Below are positions 14,948 to 22,808 of a stretch of DNA of 24,380 bases, piece after piece (position 1 is the first letter of the stretch; each line of letters starts with the position of its first letter). Source of the stretch: Treponema sp. UBA3649 (GTDB lineage: Bacteria > Spirochaetota > Spirochaetia > Treponematales > Treponemataceae); the NCBI GenBank assembly GCA_002373325.1, contig DFKI01000138.1:1-24380 (forward strand), written 5' to 3'. The position numbers and the translations under genes are program-made. Below the pieces are notes generated by a model that was not told where the DNA came from, did no database searches, and worked only from the letters and a program-made list of their open reading frames with translations.

Positions 14948-15430
14948 CTATTGACGTTCGCGAATTGCGACGTTAACTTCTATTTTTCCATATTCTGTCT
15001 CGAGCGGAACAATCAGAGCCTCTACGTTCTCCTCTCCACCGCCCAATGCAGCAATTTCCATATTCTCTCCAGCGAAAAGAGCCGGAGGTGTCAGGTCAAA
15101 TTTGAAACCAAGCTCGTGAAGTTTGGTAACAGCCTGTGCCGTAATCAAGTTTGCAAGCTCACTGATTGTAGCCTTTGCCAAATCATCAAATGAAGCGAGC
15201 TGCTCATCATTCATCTTCGATGCGACATTAACGGCTGTCTCATAGGTCATGTCAAAAAGAACACGCCCCTCAACATCTCCTGCAAGTCCCACAAGCGCGG
15301 CGACACCCATGACAGGCATTGCAGTAGATTTCAGATACAAATCACCCCTCTTGACATCGGAACCACCAAGCACTTCTTTTAGAACCCTGTAGGAAGTTTC
15401 TACAAACGGGTTTATGTACTCTACTCTCAT
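14948..15430 (-). CDS. cheX: CheY-P phosphatase CheX
   Basis: Homodimeric phosphatase that removes the phosphoryl group from CheY-P; it replaces CheZ in spirochaetes. The 160-aa protein matches the usual length. The catalytic ExxN motif is Glu91-x-x-Asn94 in the helix DDLAKATISELANLITAQA, aligned with the motif of characterised CheX proteins. The N-terminus (MRVEYINPFVETSYRVLKEVLG) is also typical. The ATG has AGGGGG about 7 nt upstream. It lies 76 nt after the cheW/cheR-like gene and 15 nt before cheY, so kinase output and its removal are co-expressed. Confidence 0.94.
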   Translation of the reverse strand: MRVEYINPFVETSYRVLKEVLGGSDVKRGDLYLKSTAMPVMGVAALVGLAGDVEGRVLFDMTYETAVNVASKMNDEQLASFDDLAKATISELANLITAQAVTKLHELGFKFDLTPPALFAGENMEIAALGGGEENVEALIVPLETEYGKIEVNVAIRERQ

Positions 15431-15506
15431 TACTTTCCCCCTGTATATGCATTAACAAGTTTTTCTATTTAAAGCCCACAAAAACTTCCGCTTTCGGAGC
15501 TTGCCT

Positions 15507-16937
15507 CTATTTTGAATAGAATCCTATGGAGCCGGACTGCTTTTTGTTCCAGCCGGGCAAGGAAATCTCCTCGTTGTCACCGACGAAAATCACACCGTTG
15601 CCCTTGACCTTCTCCTCAAAGTCGTCAATCATCGTCTTCTGTGACTGCTCAGGAAGGAACGCAAGAATATCCCTGGCAAAAACTATGTCAATGGGTGGCA
15701 GACTGTTCGTATGCACACAATCGTGATATTCGAACATAATCATGTCCTTTATATCCTTGTTGAACGCATAATCTCCGCTCACAGTCCTTGTCAGATATGG
15801 CTGATACCAGTCGGTGCTTACCTTGTCGCTCACAACAAGAAGCGGTGCGTTCGAAACGCTCAAAAGGTCTATGTCATGCGCATAAATCCTGATTTTGGCG
15901 GTCGGATACTTTTTTCTGAGCACACATGCCAAAGAATAGGATTCCATTCCCTTGCCGCATCCAGGATTCCACACGACAATGTTCTTCGCGTTGTTCTCAG
16001 GAAGAGCCTTCAGAACCTCCTTCGCGTATGCCTCAGACCACCATGTCTCATTGAACCTGGAATAAAAAGGTTTGAGGAAAGCAGTGGCATCATTGGCATC
16101 CTGAAGCTGAGTCTTGTCCTCACCACGCTCCTTTTTCCATTCAAGATAGCGTTTTCTGGCCCAATTTTCAGTTATGGAACTGATTGTAAACTTCTTGAGG
16201 CTCTGGAGAGAATCCGAAATGAAATTCAAATCGACCGTCTCCTGACGAATCTGCTCCTCAACGGGTTTTACTGCCGGTTTGGAAGCATTTCCAGCCTCTT
16301 CCTCAATCTTCTTGGCAGCAAGTTCCGCAGCCTCCGCCTGTCTCTGCATGATCTGAGCCTTGGTAGTTTCCTCCATGGCCTTTTCTTCCTCAGCAGTGCG
16401 GACACCGAAAATCTTGTCTATGTCGAGCAGGATGTAAAGTCTTCTCTGGGCCTCCACAACACCGGAAATGTACTTGATGTTGATGTCACCGAACAACGGA
16501 TGTGGCGGCTGAATGGTACTCTTCTGAATTCCGACAACCTTATCGATTCCATCCACGACCACACCGAAAGTCTGCTCGCCGACAGTAACAATCAGCATAT
16601 TCTCCAAAGCATCGTCAGAGCGCTCTTCCACCTCAATGTTGAAGAATTTGCGCAGGTCAATAATCGAAATGATTTCACCACGCAGGTTGTATACACCCAA
16701 AACGAAGGGCAAAGTATTCGGCACATAGGTAAAATGTCCGGCCTTGGCAATTTCCTTGACCTTCATAATATCTATGGCATAATCCTTTCCGGCAAGAGAG
16801 AACGTGACCATCTTATAGTCAATGACGCTGGCCTTTCTCTTTTCCTCTTCCAGAAGCTCCTGTGTGAGGGATGTTCCCTCCTCGGCTTCCTGAGTAGTGC
16901 TTGCAAGTATGTTTAATCTTTCCTGAATCGTCGCCAT
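15507..16937 (-). CDS. CheW fused to a CheR-like methyltransferase domain
   Basis: A 476-aa two-domain protein. Residues ~38-180 are a CheW coupling domain (YKMVTFSLAGKDYAIDI, FVLGVYNLRGEIISIIDLR, YISGVVEAQRRLYILLDIDKIF) that links CheA to chemoreceptors. An Ala/Glu-rich linker (~183-235) joins it to a CheR-like Rossmann domain (~240-476), with NPGCGKGMESYSLA at 324-337 as the SAM-loop equivalent, YAHDID at 352-357 and DIVFARDILAFL at 417-428. Compared with typical CheR (CRNVLIYF and a longer GEEPYS loop), the catalytic-site Asn and Tyr are replaced, so methyl transfer may be lost. CheW-CheR-like fusions are known in Treponema chemotaxis operons. The ATG has AGGAG overlapping the cheA stop region, 9 nt after cheA. 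A separate active CheR is presumably encoded elsewhere. Confidence 0.92.
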   Translation of the reverse strand: MATIQERLNILASTTQEAEEGTSLTQELLEEEKRKASVIDYKMVTFSLAGKDYAIDIMKVKEIAKAGHFTYVPNTLPFVLGVYNLRGEIISIIDLRKFFNIEVEERSDDALENMLIVTVGEQTFGVVVDGIDKVVGIQKSTIQPPHPLFGDINIKYISGVVEAQRRLYILLDIDKIFGVRTAEEEKAMEETTKAQIMQRQAEAAELAAKKIEEEAGNASKPAVKPVEEQIRQETVDLNFISDSLQSLKKFTISSITENWARKRYLEWKKERGEDKTQLQDANDATAFLKPFYSRFNETWWSEAYAKEVLKALPENNAKNIVVWNPGCGKGMESYSLACVLRKKYPTAKIRIYAHDIDLLSVSNAPLLVVSDKVSTDWYQPYLTRTVSGDYAFNKDIKDMIMFEYHDCVHTNSLPPIDIVFARDILAFLPEQSQKTMIDDFEEKVKGNGVIFVGDNEEISLPGWNKKQSGSIGFYSK

Positions 16938-16946
16938 CTTCTACTC

Positions 16947-19391
16947 CTACCCTCTGCTTGCATTTTTGATTGCCTCAGCCTCACGGGTCTGCTGGGCAGA
17001 AATTTCCTGCTTTACACCCAACTCAAGCAACTGGCTGACATCAATAATCAAGGAAACTGAACCGTCTCCAAGTATGGACGCACCGGCTATTCCAGGTGAT
17101 GTAGTGAACTGGTCGCGCAAAGGCTTGATAACCACGTCTTCCTCTCCGACCAACGCATCCACCATCACGCCGATTTTCTTTTCCTGAGAACCGACGATTA
17201 CGATGAAGCAGTACTCATTCTGATCCGAGTTCTTGATGTTGAACAAGCGGCTCAGACGGAGGATTGAAATGACCTCGTTGCGGACATTCAGAACCTCATA
17301 GTTGTCAATGGTGTTTATGCTGCTGCGCTTTACACGCTGGCTTTCAATAACATTCGCAATCGGGATGGAGTACACTTCCTTACCGACCCTGATAAGAAGA
17401 CCCTGGATGATTGCAAGGGTAAGCGGAAGCCTGATGCTGAACTTGGAGCCCTTGTGTCTTTCGCTCGTTACGGAGATTGTACCCTTGAGTTTTTCAACCA
17501 TAGTCTTAACAACGTCAAGTCCTACGCCACGTCCGGAAACATTGCTGATTTTGTCGCTCGTTGAGAATCCCGGCAAGAAGATGAGGTTGTACGCCTCCTG
17601 ATTTGAAAGCACCTTGTTCGGGCTGATAAGTCCCTTCTTAACGGCCTTCTCGCGCACCTTCTCTACCTCAATTCCCTGACCGTCATCAATAACGTCAATG
17701 ACAATCATGTTTCCTTCATTGGATGCCTTGAGAATAAGAGTACCAGTCTCGTCCTTTCCGTCAGCCTTACGCTCGGCAGGAGTCTCAATTCCGTGGTCAA
17801 CAGAGTTTCGTACACAGTGCATGATTGGATCCAAAAGATCATCAACCACAGTCTTGTCAAGCTCAGTCTCTTCTCCTTCTATCACAAGGTCAACCTTGCG
17901 TCCCAAATCGCGGCTCAAATCACGGACCACACGCGGGAATCTGTTGAAGATTGTACCGATCGGAACCATGCGGATTTTCATAACGCCTTCCTGAAGTTCC
18001 GATGCAATGCGTCCTAAATTCTGTGTTGAGGAGCGGAATTTACTTGCCGTTGACTTGAATTCGTTCTCAAATCCGTCGAACCAGCTGCTCATACCGCTGA
18101 ATTCCTCGTTCACACGCTGCCTTATCTCTTTGGTGGACGCTCCCCCGCGAAGTTCCTCCATCAATTTTGGAACATTCTCAAGAAGATGTCTCTGGCGCTC
18201 CTTGTATGAGGCATTCAGATTCTGAAGTTTAAGCTGCAAATCCGCAAGCTGAAGACCAGTCTGGTTGAAAACAGCCTTGGTGATAACCGTTTCGCTGACA
18301 AGGTTCATCAGATTGTCTACACGCTTTGAGTCCACACGGAGAATTGAGCCAGTCTGTGCCGCATGTGGCTGGGAAACAGTCTTTTTCGCCTGCTGAACCG
18401 AAGCTGTTGTAGCGGGTACTGCCGTTGATGAGTCTGATGGAGCCGCCGGTGCCACCTCGCTTTTCACGGGCTCTTTTTTCTGAACTGGAGCCGGAGCATA
18501 ACTTGGCGCGGGAGCAGGAGTTTCCTCTTTGGCAACTTCCGAAACTGTCAGCTTGCTTTTTCCACTGACAAGTCCCTTTGAGAACGGCTGGGCATCAACC
18601 GCAAGCGTGACATCCGTAAGGAATGAGGCATCCTCAAGCTCGCCCTGAGATGCTGTCGTACCCACGTAATAAACCACCTGCGGATGGAATTCATCCTCAT
18701 AAAGAGCCTCAAAATCCGGAACAGTCTTCAAAACCGTACCATGATTCTTAAGGGACGCGAAAACCTGGATTCCACCGACGGAATTCATGGGATTCGTCTC
18801 GTCAAAGGTCACGTTCACAATCCAAAGGTTCTGGTTCGGAGGACAGGCTTCCTTAATCTCCTCATAATCCTCCTCGGACAGAGCAGGAATGGCAGGCATT
18901 GAGCCGGAAGGAGCGGGAACAGCCACAGGAACCGGTGCAGGAGCTGGTTTGGGAGCAACGGGTTTAGGAGCCGCAGCCTTTTTCTTCCCGGATTTTTCAG
19001 GGATGAAGCTCTTGATTTTCTGAACGAGAGGCGAAACATCCTCCTGATACACCTGACCGCCGCTTCTTGTCTCCAGCATAACCTTGATTGTATCTATTGA
19101 AGAAAGAAGAGTATCCACAATCGGTTCGGAAACACCAACCTGCCCGCTGCGCAAAGCATCAAGCAAATCTTCCACATCATGGCAAAATGCAGTAAGCTCC
19201 GTCATCTCAACCGTGGCAGAACCACCTTTAAGGGTATGAGCCGCACGGAAAATCTCATCGATGGCATCGTGGTTGGACGGATCGTTTTCAATAACGAGGA
19301 TGTTGCTCTCCAGATTTTCAACCTGCTGCTCGGCCTCGGCAAAAAAATCTTTGAGAAGTTCTTCATTGTTTGCGTCAAGATAATCACTCAT
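16947..19391 (-). CDS. cheA: Chemotaxis histidine kinase CheA
   Basis: Receptor-coupled kinase that phosphorylates CheY. The protein is 814 aa. P1 (HPt, 1-~105) carries phospho-acceptor His52 in AAHTLKGGSA. A Pro/Ala/Lys linker leads to a P2-like region (~185-265), then a second Pro/Ala linker. The P3 dimerisation region starts at ILRVDSKRVDNLMNLVSE (350) and reaches MKIRMVPIGT (471-480), about 130 residues against ~70 in classical CheA, owing to a predicted helical insertion (~375-458). P4 has the N-box HCVRNSVDHG (525-534), G1 DDGQGI (569-574), FLPGFSTS (605-612) and GRGVGLDVV (620-628). P5 (~655-795) is the CheW-like regulatory domain. The ATG is 7 nt from a -10 box and lacks a strong ribosome site. 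First gene of the che operon. Confidence 0.97.
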   Translation of the reverse strand: MSDYLDANNEELLKDFFAEAEQQVENLESNILVIENDPSNHDAIDEIFRAAHTLKGGSATVEMTELTAFCHDVEDLLDALRSGQVGVSEPIVDTLLSSIDTIKVMLETRSGGQVYQEDVSPLVQKIKSFIPEKSGKKKAAAPKPVAPKPAPAPVPVAVPAPSGSMPAIPALSEEDYEEIKEACPPNQNLWIVNVTFDETNPMNSVGGIQVFASLKNHGTVLKTVPDFEALYEDEFHPQVVYYVGTTASQGELEDASFLTDVTLAVDAQPFSKGLVSGKSKLTVSEVAKEETPAPAPSYAPAPVQKKEPVKSEVAPAAPSDSSTAVPATTASVQQAKKTVSQPHAAQTGSILRVDSKRVDNLMNLVSETVITKAVFNQTGLQLADLQLKLQNLNASYKERQRHLLENVPKLMEELRGGASTKEIRQRVNEEFSGMSSWFDGFENEFKSTASKFRSSTQNLGRIASELQEGVMKIRMVPIGTIFNRFPRVVRDLSRDLGRKVDLVIEGEETELDKTVVDDLLDPIMHCVRNSVDHGIETPAERKADGKDETGTLILKASNEGNMIVIDVIDDGQGIEVEKVREKAVKKGLISPNKVLSNQEAYNLIFLPGFSTSDKISNVSGRGVGLDVVKTMVEKLKGTISVTSERHKGSKFSIRLPLTLAIIQGLLIRVGKEVYSIPIANVIESQRVKRSSINTIDNYEVLNVRNEVISILRLSRLFNIKNSDQNEYCFIVIVGSQEKKIGVMVDALVGEEDVVIKPLRDQFTTSPGIAGASILGDGSVSLIIDVSQLLELGVKQEISAQQTREAEAIKNASRG

Positions 19392-19398
19392 AGCCTAT

Positions 19399-19426
19399 AT
19401 TGTAACCTCTTCCACACAATAGTCAA
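19399..19426 (-). promoter_or_regulatory. Sigma70-type promoter of the che operon
   Basis: Minus strand: -35 TTGACT (19426-19421), 16-nt spacer, -10 TACAAT (19404-19399). The predicted start falls at about 19392-19391, i.e. on or next to the cheA ATG (19391), implying a leader of 0-2 nt. The -35 context TTTAACTTGACTA is identical over 13 bases to that of the mraZ promoter. Confidence 0.6.
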
Positions 19427-19484
19427 GTTAAAAAGTAAATTTTAACACATCATTTATATCGGAAATACACGGAAAAAAAATCCC

Positions 19485-19634
19485 GTCTGATTTCCAGTTT
19501 CTACAAGTATAACACAATTTTTCAAATTAGAAAAGCAAAAAAATATTATTTTTTTAAATTTCTTTGAGAATTCGCCGATTTTTTGTTAAATCAGACTTAA
19601 TATTTTGAAATTTTGGAGATTTTCGTCTGATTTC
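19485..19634. repeat. Three GTCTGATTT boxes, two direct and one inverted
   Basis: GTCTGATTTC occurs at 19485-19494 and 19625-19634; the inverted form AAATCAGAC is at 19588-19596. The second and third copies form 9-bp arms with a 28-nt intervening segment. Placement between two divergent promoters suggests a regulator-binding site, but no regulator is identified. Confidence 0.45.
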
Positions 19635-19734
19635 AATCATAAACCCCGGAGAACATCGCTTTTTTTTGGGGATTACCAAGCATCTCAAGAAAGACACATC
19701 TTCTTCCGATACCTAAATGGGGACATGGGAAGTT

Positions 19735-19756
19735 TTTTCGTGGTAACTCTGAAAAT
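19735..19756 (+). repeat. 22-bp dispersed motif, copy 2
   Basis: Same motif as 13053-13074 with two substitutions, here about 12 bp upstream of the -35 box of the outer-membrane protein gene. Both copies share the orientation of the downstream gene. Confidence 0.45.
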
Positions 19757-19767
19757 CATTTCCAGCC

Positions 19768-19796
19768 TTGACCTTTGCCTCTTTACCTTGTATAAT
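19768..19796 (+). promoter_or_regulatory. Strong sigma70-type promoter for the outer-membrane protein gene
   Basis: -35 TTGACC (19768-19773), 17-nt spacer, perfect -10 TATAAT (19791-19796). The predicted start near 19803 gives a ~93-nt leader containing the inverted repeat TACCTC/GAGGTA (19827-19843, 5-nt loop) and the ribosome site GGAG 6 nt before the ATG at 19896. Confidence 0.7.
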
Positions 19797-19895
19797 AGAA
19801 GGAAACAGGCGGAATTCGATAATGACTACCTCAATCAGAGGTATCCATAATGCCGGACTTTCTGCACGGATGACGGCTTTTTACCGGAGACTATT

Positions 19896-21113
19896 ATGAA
19901 GAAGATATTATGTTTCATCGCTTCAGCACTCTGCTCTGCGATTTCTGCTACAGCCCTGCAACTGCCAACTTTCAGCGGAAACCTTGGTTTTCTTGGGGAA
20001 GTGACGCTGGAACCGACTTTGAACGCACAGGCATATTTCGCCGGACAGATTGATTTTTCGGGCTGGCTTCTTTTCAGGACGGAATTTTCAGTTTCGGCGG
20101 ACAGTCTGGAGGATTCTATCAGCAATTCCTCAAATGTGAGCTCAGCATTCAACATACAGGAGATTTCCGCCACTTTCAATTTCTCAACGGCACACGCATC
20201 CCATTACATAAGCGCGTTTCTCGGTGAATTTGAGCCAATCGGTTCGGACATCTTCCTTAAACGTCAGTTCGGAGTGCAGCCCATCGGATCCAAACTCATG
20301 GACAGCTGGAGCAGCTACAACGGAGCGTCCGCCTATCCCTTCTACGGAATAGGAATCTCATACGCGATGCATGTCTTGAAAAATTATGCTGTCGGTCTCT
20401 ACGTGAGCCGTAACACAAATTTGATTACCGGCGCAAATTCCATGGACACTAACCTGCGTTTTTCCACGGTCTCTCACAGTTTGATTTTTGATGCTGCGGC
20501 GGGACTAAGCTTCGTACTCGGTGACAGCGGCGGAATTTTTTCAATCGACACGATTACAATGCATGGCGGATTGAATATCCTTGCCGGCAACAGAAGTTTC
20601 CTCTCATTTTTCCTTCAGGCGGGTCTTTCCGACTACACCATTGACGCAAGCTCGGGCAACTCATTTGACGCAGACAGCATTTACGTCCTTTTTGAGCCAC
20701 GTCTTGTCCTGAGAGGATATCACATCGCTCCGTCAGTTTTCATCCTTCCGTTTGAGGCCCAGAACAAGATGCTTTTCCTCAGCTATCCGACTGAAATGGC
20801 AAGCGACCCGAACGCAAGCAAATCTTCGGTGGGAGCAAACGTGAACGTCTACAAGGAAAACATCAACGTGGGATTTACGGACATCACCCTGGGCGGACAC
20901 GTCACATTCTCAATGCCAGGATCCAACGCGCTGACCCTTGTTCCCAATATTCTTGGCGGAAACCAGCAGATGAAATTTTCCATAAGCCCATACCTTGCCA
21001 CGGACATTTTCGGAGGCTCCCTCATGCTTGCGGTAACAGCAGACATCCTGAATCTGAACTCATGGAGAAGCGGCGCGGTGAAGGTATTCCTTGGCGTAAG
21101 GTCAGAGCTGTAA
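19896..21113 (+). CDS. Predicted outer-membrane beta-barrel protein
   Basis: A 405-aa protein with a typical signal peptide (basic KK, hydrophobic core to about residue 15, likely cleavage after SATA at residue 20). The mature part has no long hydrophobic helix. It is Ser/Asn/Gly-rich with alternating hydrophobic residues, e.g. AAAGLSFVLG, SFLSFFLQAGLSDYT, PRLVLRGYHIAPSVFILPF and LMLAVTADIL. The last strand reads VKVFLGVRSEL. This pattern fits a transmembrane beta-barrel. Cysteine is absent from the mature protein, as is common in secreted envelope proteins. I do not recognise the family; a Treponema-specific porin or transporter is likely. The ATG has a GGAG ribosome site and the gene has its own strong promoter, divergent from cheA. 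Single-gene unit, convergent with the radical SAM gene. Confidence 0.75.
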   Translation: MKKILCFIASALCSAISATALQLPTFSGNLGFLGEVTLEPTLNAQAYFAGQIDFSGWLLFRTEFSVSADSLEDSISNSSNVSSAFNIQEISATFNFSTAHASHYISAFLGEFEPIGSDIFLKRQFGVQPIGSKLMDSWSSYNGASAYPFYGIGISYAMHVLKNYAVGLYVSRNTNLITGANSMDTNLRFSTVSHSLIFDAAAGLSFVLGDSGGIFSIDTITMHGGLNILAGNRSFLSFFLQAGLSDYTIDASSGNSFDADSIYVLFEPRLVLRGYHIAPSVFILPFEAQNKMLFLSYPTEMASDPNASKSSVGANVNVYKENINVGFTDITLGGHVTFSMPGSNALTLVPNILGGNQQMKFSISPYLATDIFGGSLMLAVTADILNLNSWRSGAVKVFLGVRSEL

Positions 21114-21124
21114 AATCCGCTGAT

Positions 21125-21141
21125 GAGCATGAGCATGAGCG
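21125..21141 (+). repeat. Short GAGCAT hexamer repeat
   Basis: GAGCAT is repeated nearly three times right after the stop of the beta-barrel gene. It is a small local tandem repeat in the convergent junction; function unknown. Confidence 0.5.
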
Positions 21142-21170
21142 TAGTGTCATTGCCGTTCTTGTTTACATCA

Positions 21171-21209
21171 ATCAGCTAACCATCAGCTAAGCTGATGCGC
21201 ATCAGCTAA
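21171..21209. repeat. Three ATCAGCTAA repeats forming nested palindromes
   Basis: ATCAGCTAA occurs at 21171, 21182 and 21201. CATCAGCT-A-AGCTGATG (21181-21197) is a perfect inverted repeat, and AGCTGATGCGCATCAGCT (21190-21207) is a perfect 18-bp palindrome sharing one arm, so two alternative hairpins exclude each other. The stop codon of the radical SAM gene (21204-21202) lies inside. There is no U-run in the minus direction right after it, so it is not a standard terminator. Confidence 0.7.
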
Positions 21210-22101
21210 GCCCAAGTTTCTTTTTTAAATTGTTAAGCACTCTCTTTTTGTCGCCCGACCATTTCGGCTCAATCAAAATGCGTTTCGGACCGTCACCAGT
21301 CATTCTGTGAACCACGGTGGTCTCTGGAAGCAGGTCAAGACATTCCACGACCAAATCAGTGTACTCATCAAGCTCCATTATGTGAAAAGAATTTTTCCTG
21401 TAGATTTCGGCAAGGCAAGTCCCCTCAAGCACGTGCAAAAGATGCAGTTTGATTCCGTCCAAACAGGGCTCCAATCCGGAAAGGTAACGGACGCTCTCAA
21501 GCATCATTTCCTTTGTTTCGCCGGGGAGTCCCAAAATCAGATGCACGATTACAGAAAGACCGATTTTTTTAAGCTCCACGTAGGATTTTTCAAAACATTC
21601 CAAAGTGTAGCAGCGGTTCATTTTTAAGGCAGTGTCATCGTGCACAGTCTGCAATCCGAGCTCCACCCACACGGGCTTTATCCGATTAAGTTCCGAAAGC
21701 ATTTTGATGATTTCAGGAGGAAGACAATCCGGGCGGGTTCCTATGGACAAGGCGACAATTTCCGGACGTGAGATTGCCTTATGGAAGATTGGGAAAAGTC
21801 GATCAGGATTTCCGTATGTGGATGTGAAAGATTGAAAATAGGCGACGTACTTTTTGTCCGCTGATTTTATCCCACCAGGAAATTTCGAGTCAACCCGCGT
21901 CTTTGCCTTTTCAATCTGCAAGTCAATGTCCTCAAAATCCGTGGCAAAATCTCCAGACCCACCGGCTGAACAGAACGAGCATCCACCGTAGCCGACCTTT
22001 CCGTCGCGGTTTGGACAAGTACATCCTGCTGAGAGTGAGAGCCTGTAGACTTTGGATCCGAACTTTTGTTTCAGATAATCGGAAAGAAAAAATCTGGTCA
22101 A
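21202..22101 (-). CDS. YhcC-type radical SAM protein (TIGR01212-like)
   Basis: A 299-aa radical SAM enzyme of the YhcC family, whose substrate is not established. The cluster-binding region is GCTCPNRDGKVGYGGCSFC (residues 26-44), with the widely spaced cysteines peculiar to this family instead of plain CxxxCxxC. Further family motifs are YFQSFTSTYG, ALSIGTRPDCLP, WVELGLQTVHDDTAL and HLILGLPGETKEMM. The start is TTG 22101; it places the conserved SDYLKQKFGSKVYRLSL where homologues begin, and no ATG fits. The start is only 6 nt after the HD gene stop, and a GGAAG lies within the end of that gene, so the two are probably co-transcribed. The 3' end lies in the palindromic repeats. Confidence 0.9.
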   Translation of the reverse strand: MTRFFLSDYLKQKFGSKVYRLSLSAGCTCPNRDGKVGYGGCSFCSAGGSGDFATDFEDIDLQIEKAKTRVDSKFPGGIKSADKKYVAYFQSFTSTYGNPDRLFPIFHKAISRPEIVALSIGTRPDCLPPEIIKMLSELNRIKPVWVELGLQTVHDDTALKMNRCYTLECFEKSYVELKKIGLSVIVHLILGLPGETKEMMLESVRYLSGLEPCLDGIKLHLLHVLEGTCLAEIYRKNSFHIMELDEYTDLVVECLDLLPETTVVHRMTGDGPKRILIEPKWSGDKKRVLNNLKKKLGLS

Positions 22102-22107
22102 GGAGAG

Positions 22108-22719
22108 TCAATCTTCCTTGCGGTCAAAATAACCGGAATCTTCAAGATACTGACGGCGGGAAGCAACAAGCGCGATGAGCTCCTGATACATGTTGTAATC
22201 AACTGCCAGCGCGATGGGAAAAATGAAATACTCGGTCTCATCACAGTAACGCTCTATGAATTCAGCGCTCGTGACAAAACCAAGAGAAATCATGTTGCTG
22301 ATTCGGTCGGCACATTTCAGGACTTTTGCCTTGTGGCTTCCGTTTTTGATTATGCCCCGGAGATAGTCACCTTTAAGCTGTCCCTTCTGCTTCGTCACCT
22401 CAAGAACAAGCTTCAGGACTTCCTCCCCTTCCTCATCGGCATTTCGAATCAGGTTTACGTCATAATCCGGAACGTCTTCCACAAGGTCATGCACGCAGGC
22501 TGCTTTAAGGAGGACGGAATCAATGTAACCGTAGTCAATCAGAATGCCCATCGTGTCCATCTGATGACGGAACATATTTCCGCCGGCAAAACGGGCTTTT
22601 CCAATCAGGGCGGTTGAAAGCTGCATGTATGGAGCCAAAGATATCCCCTTGAGCTGAAGCATGTGCTCCGTGTCCATCTGAAGCGGCTTTTCGGTTGCCA
22701 TAACATAAGACTTTCCCAT
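22108..22719 (-). CDS. Stand-alone HD-domain protein resembling RelA/SpoT-type alarmone hydrolases
   Basis: A 203-aa protein made of a single HD-type domain. The residues fit the (p)ppGpp 3'-pyrophosphohydrolase pattern of RSH proteins and MESH1: His52 (FRHQ), His77-Asp78 (ACVHDLVED) with Glu81-Asp82, Thr109-Lys110 (VTKQKG) and Asp138/Asn142 (KCADRISNM). There is no synthetase, TGS or ACT domain, so if active it would be a small alarmone hydrolase. Substrate is inferred from motif order; hydrolysis of another nucleotide is possible. The ATG has a perfect AGGAGG 5 nt upstream, predicting efficient translation. The C-terminus (YFDRKED) ends 6 nt before the radical SAM gene, probably in the same transcript. 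No clear promoter is seen in the 180-nt spacer upstream. Confidence 0.8.
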   Translation of the reverse strand: MGKSYVMATEKPLQMDTEHMLQLKGISLAPYMQLSTALIGKARFAGGNMFRHQMDTMGILIDYGYIDSVLLKAACVHDLVEDVPDYDVNLIRNADEEGEEVLKLVLEVTKQKGQLKGDYLRGIIKNGSHKAKVLKCADRISNMISLGFVTSAEFIERYCDETEYFIFPIALAVDYNMYQELIALVASRRQYLEDSGYFDRKED

Positions 22720-22808
22720 TTCAACCTCCTAAAAAATCTGAACTACATTTTCAACCCTCTTCCAAATTTACTTTTTAGGCTCAATTTCAAGTTTTACAAG
22801 TCCCTGTC

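Larger units (their letters stand above)
19392..19895. other. 504-bp divergent regulatory region between cheA and the outer-membrane protein gene
   Basis: No gene is supported. It is more AT-rich than its neighbours, with A/T runs at 19540-19560. It holds the cheA promoter (minus), a strong promoter for the plus-strand gene (19768-19796), three copies of GTCTGATTT (two direct, one inverted), one copy of a 22-bp motif also found at 13053, and a small leader hairpin (19827-19843). An 81-codon open frame from 19605 runs across the promoter and is not credible. Confidence 0.6.

Noticed and set aside
15711..16916. 401-codon plus-strand frame opposite the cheW/cheR-like gene
   Set aside because: Long but antisense to a clearly conserved two-domain protein; no promoter, no ribosome site, no recognisable domain.
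19605..19850. 81-codon plus-strand open frame before the outer-membrane protein gene
   Set aside because: It runs through the promoter (19768-19796) and the leader hairpin, has no ribosome site and no coding-like composition.
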